A DNA stretch of 6,981 nucleotides from Gemmatimonadota bacterium (GTDB lineage Bacteria; Gemmatimonadota; Gemmatimonadetes; Longimicrobiales; Gaopeijiaceae): contig SKVI01000228.1 in the NCBI GenBank assembly GCA_007129525.1, positions 1 through 6,981 on the forward strand. Direction: 5' to 3'. The translations under genes and the position numbers were made by a program. Below the pieces are notes generated by a model. The model did not search any database, was not told where the DNA came from, and worked only from the letters and a program-made list of their open reading frames with translations. Below are positions 1-5,694 of this stretch, one piece after another. The first letter of the stretch is position 1. Each line of letters opens with the position of its first letter.

Positions 1-693
1 GCACATCCCGATGACGCGGAACTCCTCTGCGGGGGCGCGCTGGCCAGGAGCGTCGCCCTGGGGGAACGGGTGGGCATTCTGGACCTGACCCGGGGAGAGA
101 TGGGGTCCCGCGGCACCCGGGAGGTCCGGGCCCGGGAGGCGGAGGCCGCCGCCGGCGTGCTGGGCGTGGAACGGCGTCTGAACGCCGGTCTGCCCGATGC
201 CGGTCTCCAGAACACCCTCTCCCAGCGGATGGAGGTCGCCGCCCACCTTCGAAGGCTTCGACCCAGAGTCGTGGTCACCCACTGGCTCGAGGGACGACAC
301 CCCGACCATCGGGAAGCCGCTCGGATGGTCGTGGACGGGGCCTTCCTGGCCGGACTCCGAAAGGCAGACCTCCCCGGCGCACCCCAACGGCCCCTGAAGG
401 TGGTGCACGCCCTCTCCTTCCGGGAGGACGCCCCATCGCCGTCGTTCATCATCGACGTCACCGACTACATCGATCAGAGGCTCGAGGCCATGGCCTGCTT
501 CGAGTCCCAATGGAGCGGGAGCAGCGGCGCCGGCGAGGCCTTTCCCGGCGGGGATCGTCCCCTTCCCGAGCAGGTTCGGGCCGCACTGGCTCACTACGGA
601 AGTCGGATCCGGGTTCCCTACGGCGAGCCCTTCTGGACCCGTGAAGCGGTGCCGGCCGAGAGTCTGGGCGGCCTCGAGGTCTCCACCTTCTGA
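1..693 (+). CDS. bshB1: Bacillithiol biosynthesis deacetylase BshB1 (PIG-L/LmbE family), 5' end cut by window
   Basis: The family is a zinc-dependent deacetylase that removes the acetyl group from GlcNAc-malate, giving GlcN-malate, the second step of bacillithiol synthesis in the cytoplasm. The frame is open from base 1 and the first visible residues are AHPDD, the family's metal-binding motif (His2 and Asp5 in window numbering), so only about ten N-terminal residues are missing. The BshB1-type signature DLTRGEMGSRGT follows at about residues 28-39, then an R..EA..AA..LG helix. A second metal/active-site motif, HPDH, lies at residues 100-103. The C-terminus has the YGSRI..PYGEPFW pattern usual in BshB1. 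The 230 visible residues match a family of about 235-240. It ends with TGA at 691-693 and converges with the HIRAN gene. Seen: motifs and frame. Known: family reaction. Inferred: bacillithiol as the actual thiol; a paralogous deacetylase acting on conjugates is possible but the signature favours BshB1. Confidence 0.9.
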   Translation, partial: AHPDDAELLCGGALARSVALGERVGILDLTRGEMGSRGTREVRAREAEAAAGVLGVERRLNAGLPDAGLQNTLSQRMEVAAHLRRLRPRVVVTHWLEGRHPDHREAARMVVDGAFLAGLRKADLPGAPQRPLKVVHALSFREDAPSPSFIIDVTDYIDQRLEAMACFESQWSGSSGAGEAFPGGDRPLPEQVRAALAHYGSRIRVPYGEPFWTREAVPAESLGGLEVSTF

Positions 694-728
694 GCTTCTG
701 GGAACTGAGCTTTCGGACACCGCCCCCG

Positions 729-1067
729 TCAGGAGCAGGAGACCTCCAGAAGCAAACGGCGCCAACTGGGCACATCCGGGCCCGACGCCCGGAGGACCCG
801 GGCCCGGGCTCCCCCCCCCTGCAGCATCCACGGCGCGAGCCATTGGCCGATTTCGGGCGGCAGGTGACCCACGGGCTCGCCGGAGCGCAGATGAACCCAG
901 ACGTCGGGATCCTCCTGCCCGGGAGGGTCCGGAATGAGCGTCAGGCGATCTCCGGCCTGAATGCGAACCATGTGTTGGTCACGGCCGGCGAAGATCATGC
1001 CGTGCACCGTGGCCCTGAACCGGCGGGGACGTTCCGAGGGAAAAGATGGCGGCTGTTGGTTGTTCAT
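729..1067 (-). CDS. Small stand-alone HIRAN-domain protein
   Basis: A 112-residue protein that is almost entirely one HIRAN-like domain. From about residue 17 the pattern fits the family: a first strand with VHGMIFAGR, then AGDRLTLIPDPP (39-49), a variant of the G..L.L.REP.N segment, DPDVWVHL (53-60), GEPVGHLPPEIGQWLAPWM (63-81), matching G..iGyLP...a..La, and a final strand ARARVLRASG. HIRAN domains occur in HLTF/Rad5, where they bind single-stranded 3' DNA ends, and as single-domain bacterial proteins of unknown role. I assign no function here. The first 16 residues are Pro/Ser/Arg rich and probably disordered. ATG at 1065-1067 is chosen because it leaves the whole domain intact; no well-spaced ribosome site is visible. 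A run of nine G crosses codons 83-86, but the sequence on both sides is HIRAN-like, so the frame looks intact. The gene is convergent with bshB1 (35-bp gap) and divergent from the desulfurase. Confidence 0.68.
   Translation of the reverse strand: MNNQQPPSFPSERPRRFRATVHGMIFAGRDQHMVRIQAGDRLTLIPDPPGQEDPDVWVHLRSGEPVGHLPPEIGQWLAPWMLQGGGARARVLRASGPDVPSWRRLLLEVSCS
811..819. repeat. Nine-base C/G homopolymer inside the HIRAN gene
   Basis: Nine consecutive C on the plus strand (G on the coding strand) encode part of the Gln-Gly-Gly-Gly stretch at residues 83-86 of the HIRAN protein. Tracts of this length can slip in replication or be misread in sequencing. A one-base change would replace the last 26 or so residues. 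Confidence 0.9.
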
Positions 1068-1100
1068 GACCTGCAGCGTCGGATGCGACGTCGGGACCAG

Positions 1101-1114
1101 GGTGCCGCGGCACC
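1101..1114. repeat. Perfect 14-bp palindrome in the divergent intergenic region
   Basis: GGTGCCGCGGCACC is identical to its own reverse complement. It lies 33 bp upstream of the HIRAN start codon and about 130 bp upstream of the desulfurase start. The length suits a dimeric regulator's operator; in the RNA it could form only a very tight hairpin. Palindromy is seen directly; an operator role is inference. Confidence 0.5.
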
Positions 1115-1170
1115 GATCAGCGAACGGTAGGAGGGCGTGGGGGGACGGTTCGAGCCCGCCCCCTTCCCCA

Positions 1171-1201
1171 TTAACTTAGAAGGGCGTTGAAGAAGTACAA
1201 G
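1171..1201 (+). promoter_or_regulatory. Weak candidate promoter for the desulfurase-mnmA pair
   Basis: The stretch at about 1169-1200 is the most AT-rich part of the intergenic region. TTAACT (1171-1176) and TACAAG (1196-1201) each match four of six bases of the sigma-70 consensus, but the 19-base spacing is longer than usual. The location between divergent genes makes a promoter necessary somewhere here; this exact assignment is weak. Confidence 0.2.
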
Positions 1202-1211
1202 GTCCGCCCTT
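1180..1211. repeat. 7-bp inverted repeat with 18-base spacer upstream of the desulfurase
   Basis: AAGGGCG at 1180-1186 and CGCCCTT at 1205-1211 are perfect complements separated by 18 bases. The repeat overlaps the candidate promoter and ends 30 bp before the TTG start, so it could be a bipartite operator or a leader hairpin. In GC-rich DNA an isolated 7-bp match can also arise by chance. Confidence 0.4.
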
Positions 1212-1229
1212 GGGAGCGTAAACCTGAAC

Positions 1230-1233
1230 GAGG
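1230..1233 (+). promoter_or_regulatory. Ribosome binding site supporting the TTG start of the desulfurase
   Basis: GAGG lies 8 bases before the TTG at 1242-1244. The open frame reaches back only to a stop at 1188-1190 and has no ATG or GTG upstream of the conserved N-terminal IYLDHAA motif. The other candidate is CTG at 1224, with GGGAG 7 bases before it, which would add six residues. Confidence 0.5.
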
Positions 1234-1241
1234 CCGACTCG

Positions 1242-2411
1242 TTGGACGAGATCTACCTGGACCACGCCGCGGCGACTCCGCTTCGGCCCCGGGTCCGCCA
1301 GGCCATGGCCCGGGCCGAGGAGCGAGCAGGCGGGAACCCATCGGGAGTGCATCGCCGGGGCCGGGAGGCCCGCAGGACCCTGGACGCGGCCCGGACCCGC
1401 ATTGGAGAGCTCCTGGAGGTATCGCCCCGCTCCGTCTTCTTCGTCCGCGGGGGCACGGAGTCCAACAACCTGGCCATCCTCGGGCGAGCCGACCGGGTGC
1501 GGCGCGATGGAACCCGGCCTCTCCTGTTGACCACAGCGGTAGAGCATTCCTCCGTTCGGGAAGCCGTGGCCCAGGGGACGGAGGATGGGGGGGAGGCAGA
1601 GGTGCTTCCCCTCGATCCCTCCGGTCGGACCGAGCCTTCCGCGCTGAACGGGCTCCTGGCCCGCGGTCCCGCTCTCATCTCGATCCAGCAGGTGAACCAC
1701 GAGACGGGTACCGTGCTCCCGGTGGCCCAGGTGGTCCGGGCGGCCCGGGAACGGGGGATCCCGGTTCACTCGGACATGGTGCAGGCCATGGGTCGCATTG
1801 CTCTGGGAGACCCTGACAGCCTCCCGGACCTCGTCTCCTTCTCGGCCCACAAGCTGGGCGGCCCCCGGAGCATGGGAGCTCTCATCGTCCGGGATCGCGA
1901 CCTGCTGGCCCCGCGACTCTTCGGCGGCGGACAGGAAGACGGACTCCGGCCCGGCACCGAGGATGTCGTGGGAGCCGCGGGCTTCGCCGCCGCCGTCGAG
2001 ATGGTCCTCTCCGAGCTCCCTGAAGAAGGCGGTCGGCTGGAGCGTCTCCGGAACGAGTTGGAGGAAGGTCTCCGGGAGAGGATCCCGGACCTCATCGTCC
2101 ATGGAGTAGAAGGACCACGGGCACCCCACATCCTGAACGTGGGCGTCCCCGGACTCTCGCTGGATCTCCTTCCAAGGGCCCTGGACATGGAGGGGCTCGC
2201 CGCCTCGGCCGGATCCGCATGCCGGAGTGGGAGTACCACCATGAGCCCGGTTCTGAGCGGCTTCTACGGAGAGGCGCATGCTGTCGGAGTGGCCCCTCTT
2301 CGCCTGTCTCTCGGATGGACCACGACCTCGGACGAGGTCCGGTGGGCCCCGGAGGTGATTGCACGGGTCGTGGCTCGGGCCCGGCGGGCCCTGGAGCCCG
2401 ACACTTCCTGA
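1242..2411 (+). CDS. Cysteine desulfurase (IscS/NifS-like, class V aminotransferase fold)
   Basis: PLP enzyme that converts cysteine to alanine and holds the sulfur as a persulfide for transfer to acceptor proteins. The 389-residue length is normal. IYLDHAAATP opens the protein (4-13); GTESNN (71-76) is the phosphate-binding segment; His102 stacks on the PLP ring; Asp178 and Gln181 (HSDMVQAMG) contact the cofactor; Lys204 in SAHKLGG is the Schiff-base lysine. The persulfide Cys327 lies in SAGSACRSG, followed by an extended loop before SPVL, as in group I (IscS/NifS) enzymes. A C-terminal LRLSLGWTTTSDEV segment completes the family pattern. No iscR, iscU or other Fe-S gene is adjacent; mnmA follows 109 bp later, an arrangement like yrvO-mnmA of Bacilli, so tRNA thiolation is the likely main job. 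Wider service in Fe-S assembly cannot be excluded. The start is TTG, which may keep expression modest. Confidence 0.95.
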   Translation: MDEIYLDHAAATPLRPRVRQAMARAEERAGGNPSGVHRRGREARRTLDAARTRIGELLEVSPRSVFFVRGGTESNNLAILGRADRVRRDGTRPLLLTTAVEHSSVREAVAQGTEDGGEAEVLPLDPSGRTEPSALNGLLARGPALISIQQVNHETGTVLPVAQVVRAARERGIPVHSDMVQAMGRIALGDPDSLPDLVSFSAHKLGGPRSMGALIVRDRDLLAPRLFGGGQEDGLRPGTEDVVGAAGFAAAVEMVLSELPEEGGRLERLRNELEEGLRERIPDLIVHGVEGPRAPHILNVGVPGLSLDLLPRALDMEGLAASAGSACRSGSTTMSPVLSGFYGEAHAVGVAPLRLSLGWTTTSDEVRWAPEVIARVVARARRALEPDTS

Positions 2412-2520
2412 GGACCTGAAGCCCCCGGCCCTGGAAGCGTTCTCGGCCAGGCGGGGACCGGGCGGGGCGAACCCGGATCACTGCAAATTTCATCCGTACG
2501 ACCAACGAGCGTTATCGACG
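2412..2520 (+). other. Spacer between the desulfurase gene and mnmA
   Basis: This 109-bp gap holds only weak structure: CCTGG/CCAGG (2430-2434, 2447-2451) and CCGGG/CCCGG (2458-2462, 2472-2476) short inverted repeats, then an AT-rich patch near 2484-2492. There is no T-tract, so no intrinsic terminator, and no convincing -35/-10 pair. Read-through from the desulfurase gene into mnmA is plausible. Confidence 0.4.
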
Positions 2521-3627
2521 ATGTCCGACAAGCGAATACTGGTGGCCATGTCCGGAGGGGTCGACTCCTCCGTCACCGCGGCTCTCCTGAAGGAGGAGGG
2601 CCACCAGGTGATCGGTGCCACCATGAAAACCTTCTGCTACCAGGAAACCCCTGCGCATTCCCGGACCTGCTGCGGGCTGGACGGGATCATGGACGCCCGC
2701 AATGTGGCCGAACGGCTCGATATTCCCCATTACGTCTTCGACGTGGAGGAGGAGTTCACCCGGGACGTCATCGATGACTTCGTGGAGGAGTACGGCCGGG
2801 GTCGAACGCCCAACCCCTGCGTGCGGTGCAACAGCCGCACCAAGTTCGGAGACCTTCTCCGGCGAGGTCGCGCACTGGGGTGTGACGGCATCGCCACCGG
2901 ACACTACGTGCGCTCGGGTCCGGGGCCCCGGGGGAACGCGTCCCTCTTCAGGGGACTGGACCGGGAGAAGGACCAGGCCTACTTCCTCTGGGGGCTGGCG
3001 CCCGAACTCCTCCCCATGCTTCACTTCCCCCTGGGCGGGCTCACCAAGGACCAGGTGCGGGAGCGCGCCAGGGCGCTGGAGCTGGTCACCGCCGACAAGC
3101 CCGAGTCCCAGGAGATTTGCTTCGTGCCCACCGGCGACTACCGGGATCTGCTGAAGAAGCGAATGAAGCCCCGCCATCCGGCGCTCGAGCCCGGCCAGAT
3201 CGTTGACCTGCACGGGACCCAGGTGGGCGAGCATGACGGCTACGCCGGCTTCACCGTGGGACAGCGCAAGGGACTCGGGGGCGGATTCAGCGAACCCCAG
3301 TACGTCATCGAGATCCGACCGGATCGGCGGGAAGTCGTGGTGGGTCCCAGGGAGGCGCTGGAGTCCACGGCCCTGGCGGTAAACGATCTGAACTGGCTCC
3401 ACGGGAGCCCGAATCCGGGCACCGGGGTGCAGATCCAGATCCGGCACCGGGCTGCTCCGGCCCCCGCCGTCGTGGGCACGACGGAAGACGGCGTCCTCAC
3501 CCTTGAACTGGCCCGACCGGAACGCGCCGTGACGCCGGGGCAGTCCTGCGCGGTCTTCGATGGCGACCGGCTTCTGGGCGGAGGCCGGATTCTTCATGCG
3601 CTCCGGCCACATCCAGCTTCCCCTTGA
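2521..3627 (+). CDS. mnmA: tRNA-specific 2-thiouridylase MnmA
   Basis: Cytoplasmic enzyme that adenylates and then thiolates C2 of U34 in the tRNAs for Lys, Glu and Gln. The N-terminal PP-loop ATPase motif is SGGVDSS (residues 11-17). The catalytic pair is Cys100 in NPCVRCN and Cys200 in SQEICFVP, matching E. coli Cys102 and Cys199. Other landmarks are ATGHYVR, DQAYFLWGL, DYRDLLKK, the YAGFTVGQRKGLG segment and a C-terminal beta-barrel ending in a GGGRIL-type strand. Extra cysteines at 39, 50 and 51 (SRTCCGLD) belong to a variant common in many bacterial MnmA proteins. ATG at 2521 gives 368 residues, the usual length; the frame is open further upstream but that part overlaps the desulfurase and is not MnmA-like. 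No clear Shine-Dalgarno is visible, only ACGAG about 13 bases upstream. The desulfurase just upstream is the probable sulfur donor. The stop codon lies 6 bp from the dnaJ stop on the other strand. Confidence 0.96.
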   Translation: MSDKRILVAMSGGVDSSVTAALLKEEGHQVIGATMKTFCYQETPAHSRTCCGLDGIMDARNVAERLDIPHYVFDVEEEFTRDVIDDFVEEYGRGRTPNPCVRCNSRTKFGDLLRRGRALGCDGIATGHYVRSGPGPRGNASLFRGLDREKDQAYFLWGLAPELLPMLHFPLGGLTKDQVRERARALELVTADKPESQEICFVPTGDYRDLLKKRMKPRHPALEPGQIVDLHGTQVGEHDGYAGFTVGQRKGLGGGFSEPQYVIEIRPDRREVVVGPREALESTALAVNDLNWLHGSPNPGTGVQIQIRHRAAPAPAVVGTTEDGVLTLELARPERAVTPGQSCAVFDGDRLLGGGRILHALRPHPASP

Positions 3628-3633
3628 GTGGGA

Positions 3634-4779
3634 TCAGTGCCGCAACTCCGCCGCCTCGGTGAACGCCCTGAAGTGTTCCTCGGCCTCCGAAGGCAGTGAT
3701 TCCGGCACCTCCACCTTCACCTCGACGTACTGGTCCCCAGTGCGTCCGTTCCGGGTCACGCCCTGTCCGCGAATCCGGAATCGGGTCCCGGGCTGCGTGC
3801 CGGGAGGCACCCGCAGGACCACGTGCTTGCCCTCCACCGTCCGAACCTTGATCCGGCTTCCCAGCACCGCCTGAGCCAGGTTGATGGGGACCGTGCAGTG
3901 CACGTCCAGTCCGTCGCGTCGAAAGAAGTGGTGCGGCTTGACCTTGAACACCAGGATGAGATCGCCGGGAGGCCCCCCGCCCGGACCCCGCTCGCCCTGC
4001 CCGGAAATCTTCAGCCGCGAACCGGTCTCCACCCCGGCGGGCACCTTCACCTCCAGCTTCCGTGTCTGGCGGACCTGACCCACTCCCCGACAGATGCTGC
4101 AAGGGGAGTCGGGCACCCGACCTCGGCCCATGCACGCGGGACAGGGGCGCTTCACGGCGAATCCGCCCTGGCCGAACGACACGGTCCCGCTTCCACCGCA
4201 TTCCTCGCACCGGTTCAACGCCGTGCCCGGTCGAGCACCGCTTCCCCGGCAGGTGGCGCATTCTTCGGTGACGGGAACGGAGAGGGAGATCTTTCCTCCC
4301 CGCACCGCGATTCGGAAGGAGATCTCGACCTGAAGCTCCACGTCCTGCCCCCGGGCGCGGGCTCCGCGCGTCTGCTGGGCGGGGCCGTCGGCACGACTTC
4401 GATCGAAGATGGTGCTGAAGAGATCGCCGAGCCCCCCCAAGCCACCCAGGTCGTCAAAGGAGAAGCCGCCGGCGGGCTCCCCGGCACCCGGTGCACCGCC
4501 GCGTCCGTAGCCGCGAGCTCGGGCACCGCCGGCTCCACGGCCGAAGCCGAAGGACTCCATGCGCCGCATGCGATCGTACTGCTTCCGCTTTTCGGGATCA
4601 GAGAGCACCGCGTAGGCCTCGCCGATCTCCTGGAATCGTTCCTGGGCCTTCTCGTCTCCGGGATTCGCGTCGGGATGGTACTCCTTGGCCAGCTTCCGGT
4701 ACGCCTTCTTGATCTGGTCCCGATCAGCGTCTTCGGGTATGCCCAGGATCCGGTAGAAGTCCTTGGAGGTCGTGGTCAT
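3634..4779 (-). CDS. dnaJ: Chaperone protein DnaJ (type I Hsp40)
   Basis: Co-chaperone that delivers unfolded clients to DnaK and stimulates its ATPase. The 381-residue protein has every type I part in order: J domain at about 1-73 with HPD at 35-37; a Gly/Phe-rich region at about 76-128, here also Arg/Ala rich, containing the FDDLGGLGGLGDLF motif; a zinc domain with four CxxC motifs (Cys174/177, 191/194, 213/216, 227/230), each followed by G.G; and two C-terminal beta-sandwich client-binding domains with the usual PAGVETGSRL and PPGTQPGTRFRI segments. ATG at 4777-4779 begins the typical short lead into DFYRILG; AGG lies 6 bases upstream. grpE precedes it by 34 bp on the same strand, so the two are almost certainly cotranscribed. 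dnaK is not within view. An out-of-frame ATG 5 bases upstream would give a two-codon ORF ending on the dnaJ start. Confidence 0.97.
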   Translation of the reverse strand: MTTTSKDFYRILGIPEDADRDQIKKAYRKLAKEYHPDANPGDEKAQERFQEIGEAYAVLSDPEKRKQYDRMRRMESFGFGRGAGGARARGYGRGGAPGAGEPAGGFSFDDLGGLGGLGDLFSTIFDRSRADGPAQQTRGARARGQDVELQVEISFRIAVRGGKISLSVPVTEECATCRGSGARPGTALNRCEECGGSGTVSFGQGGFAVKRPCPACMGRGRVPDSPCSICRGVGQVRQTRKLEVKVPAGVETGSRLKISGQGERGPGGGPPGDLILVFKVKPHHFFRRDGLDVHCTVPINLAQAVLGSRIKVRTVEGKHVVLRVPPGTQPGTRFRIRGQGVTRNGRTGDQYVEVKVEVPESLPSEAEEHFRAFTEAAELRH

Positions 4780-4813
4780 GGCATGCCTGCGTCAAGCGCC
4801 GGGGATGGACGGT

Positions 4814-5494
4814 TCAATCGTACTTGCGAACACTGACCCGCGCCGGTCGCACCAGGTGGCCCTTGAAGCGAAATCCGCGCTGCAGGACTCGGGCAATGGT
4901 GTCATCCTCCTCTTCCGAGTCCGTGGGCTCCTTCATCATGGCTTCCATGGCGTTGGGATCGAAGTCCTGGCCTTCGGCCTCGATGGGCTCGAGGCCGGCG
5001 TCCTCCAGTACCCGGTGGAGCTTCTGTTCCACCAGCTGGACCCCCTCCAGGACCGACTCTACCGTGGCCTGCTCCGGGTCCAGCGACATGACTCTTTCAA
5101 AGTCGTCGAGAACGTCCAGGAGCTTGCTCACCAGTGCGGCCTGGGCCCGGGTGCCCGTCTCGCCGAGTTGGTTCTGCGAGCGCCGACGAAAGTTGTCGAA
5201 TTCGGCCGCGAGCCGAAGGTGACGGTCATTGAGCTCGGCCAGCTCGGCTTCCAACCTCCTCACCTCCTGGCTGACCTCGTCTTGAGGGGCGGCCTGACCC
5301 CTGGTCTCGTCACCCTCGGAGACCGAGGCGGCCTCTTCGCCACCTGCGAGACTCGCGCCGCGCTCCCCGGAGCCACGCGTGCCGGCGTCGGACTCCGGAT
5401 TCTCTTCGCCTCTCGGGGGCCGCGAGGACGTATCCGCGCCTTCATCGGCATCGGTGGATCGGGGTTCTGTGGTCGTATCACCTGACTCGCTCAT
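4814..5494 (-). CDS. grpE: Nucleotide exchange factor GrpE
   Basis: GrpE releases ADP from DnaK and so resets the chaperone cycle; it acts as a dimer. The chosen ATG (5492-5494) gives 226 residues. Residues 1-72 are rich in Asp, Glu, Ser, Thr and Gly, look disordered, and are longer than the E. coli tail. A coiled-coil helix follows (about 73-110) with the conserved AEFDNFRRR at 97-105, then the helical part with KLLDVLDDFERV, and the C-terminal beta domain with FDPNAMEAMM (178-187) and VLQRGFRFKGHLVRPARVSV (203-222), the DnaK-contact region. AGGG lies 9 bases before the ATG. The same frame stays open far upstream into cinA, but that stretch has no GrpE features, so the ATG is preferred. No CIRCE operator or sigma-32-like promoter is visible upstream, so the heat-shock control is unknown. 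dnaJ follows after 34 bp. Confidence 0.95.
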   Translation of the reverse strand: MSESGDTTTEPRSTDADEGADTSSRPPRGEENPESDAGTRGSGERGASLAGGEEAASVSEGDETRGQAAPQDEVSQEVRRLEAELAELNDRHLRLAAEFDNFRRRSQNQLGETGTRAQAALVSKLLDVLDDFERVMSLDPEQATVESVLEGVQLVEQKLHRVLEDAGLEPIEAEGQDFDPNAMEAMMKEPTDSEEEDDTIARVLQRGFRFKGHLVRPARVSVRKYD

Positions 5495-5694
5495 GAAATC
5501 ATACCCTGGGTTTCGATTGCACTCCGGAGTTTTCCGGCCTCGCTGGAAGCGGGCGACTCGGGAGGCCCGGCCTCCGCTCTGGTGGGGCGCCGCTTCCAGT
5601 CCATTCTCTACCCGCTCCCCGGGACGGGGTTCGACCCCCTCACCACCCGGAATCCGGACCCCACCGATGCCCGCATCACCCCTGACGCGCCAGG
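5495..5694 (-). other. Intergenic region between cinA and grpE
   Basis: This 200-bp stretch has no gene that I can support. Read on the minus strand from cinA toward grpE, it contains overlapping short hairpins at 5617-5638, a 15-base inverted repeat (5561-5575), and a 10-bp palindrome ACTCCGGAGT (5521-5530), 26 bp before the grpE ATG. It probably carries the grpE-dnaJ promoter, but no hexamer pair is convincing. Confidence 0.45.
5561..5575. repeat. GC-rich inverted repeat between cinA and grpE
   Basis: GGAGGCC and GGCCTCC flank a single central base. As RNA this would fold with at most five or six pairs around a small loop. No T-run follows on either strand, so it is not a standard intrinsic terminator; it may be a pause site or simply GC-rich chance. 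Confidence 0.35.

Noticed and set aside
690..712. 8-base direct repeat CTGAGCTT at 690-697 and 705-712 around the bshB1 stop
   Set aside because: Two short copies 15 bases apart with no further units; too little to call a repeat element.
1176..2279. Long open frame (367 codons) on the minus strand across the cysteine desulfurase gene
   Set aside because: It is antisense to a gene with every catalytic residue intact, has no recognisable domain, and is the expected by-product of GC-rich codon bias.
2512..3612. Long open frame (366 codons) on the minus strand across mnmA
   Set aside because: It lies wholly antisense to mnmA and shows no family features; GC-rich third positions explain the lack of stops.
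3823..4836. Plus-strand open frame of 337 codons across dnaJ
   Set aside because: It is a shadow of dnaJ, low in complexity and without recognisable motifs.
5498..5503. TATGAT hexamer just before grpE as a -10 box for a leaderless transcript
   Set aside because: It ends only three bases before the ATG, which would place the transcription start inside the gene, and no -35 lies at 16-18 bases.
5516..5524. CIRCE-like half site GAGTGCAAT upstream of grpE
   Set aside because: Only one arm resembles the HrcA operator; the position of the other arm, nine bases away, has no match.
5580..5649. tRNA-like T-arm (GGGGTTCGACCCC) on the plus strand
   Set aside because: The D-arm and anticodon arm do not form, the D-loop GG is missing, and the acceptor stem has mismatches. 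On the minus strand a CCA occurs near 5582 but no T-loop precedes it.
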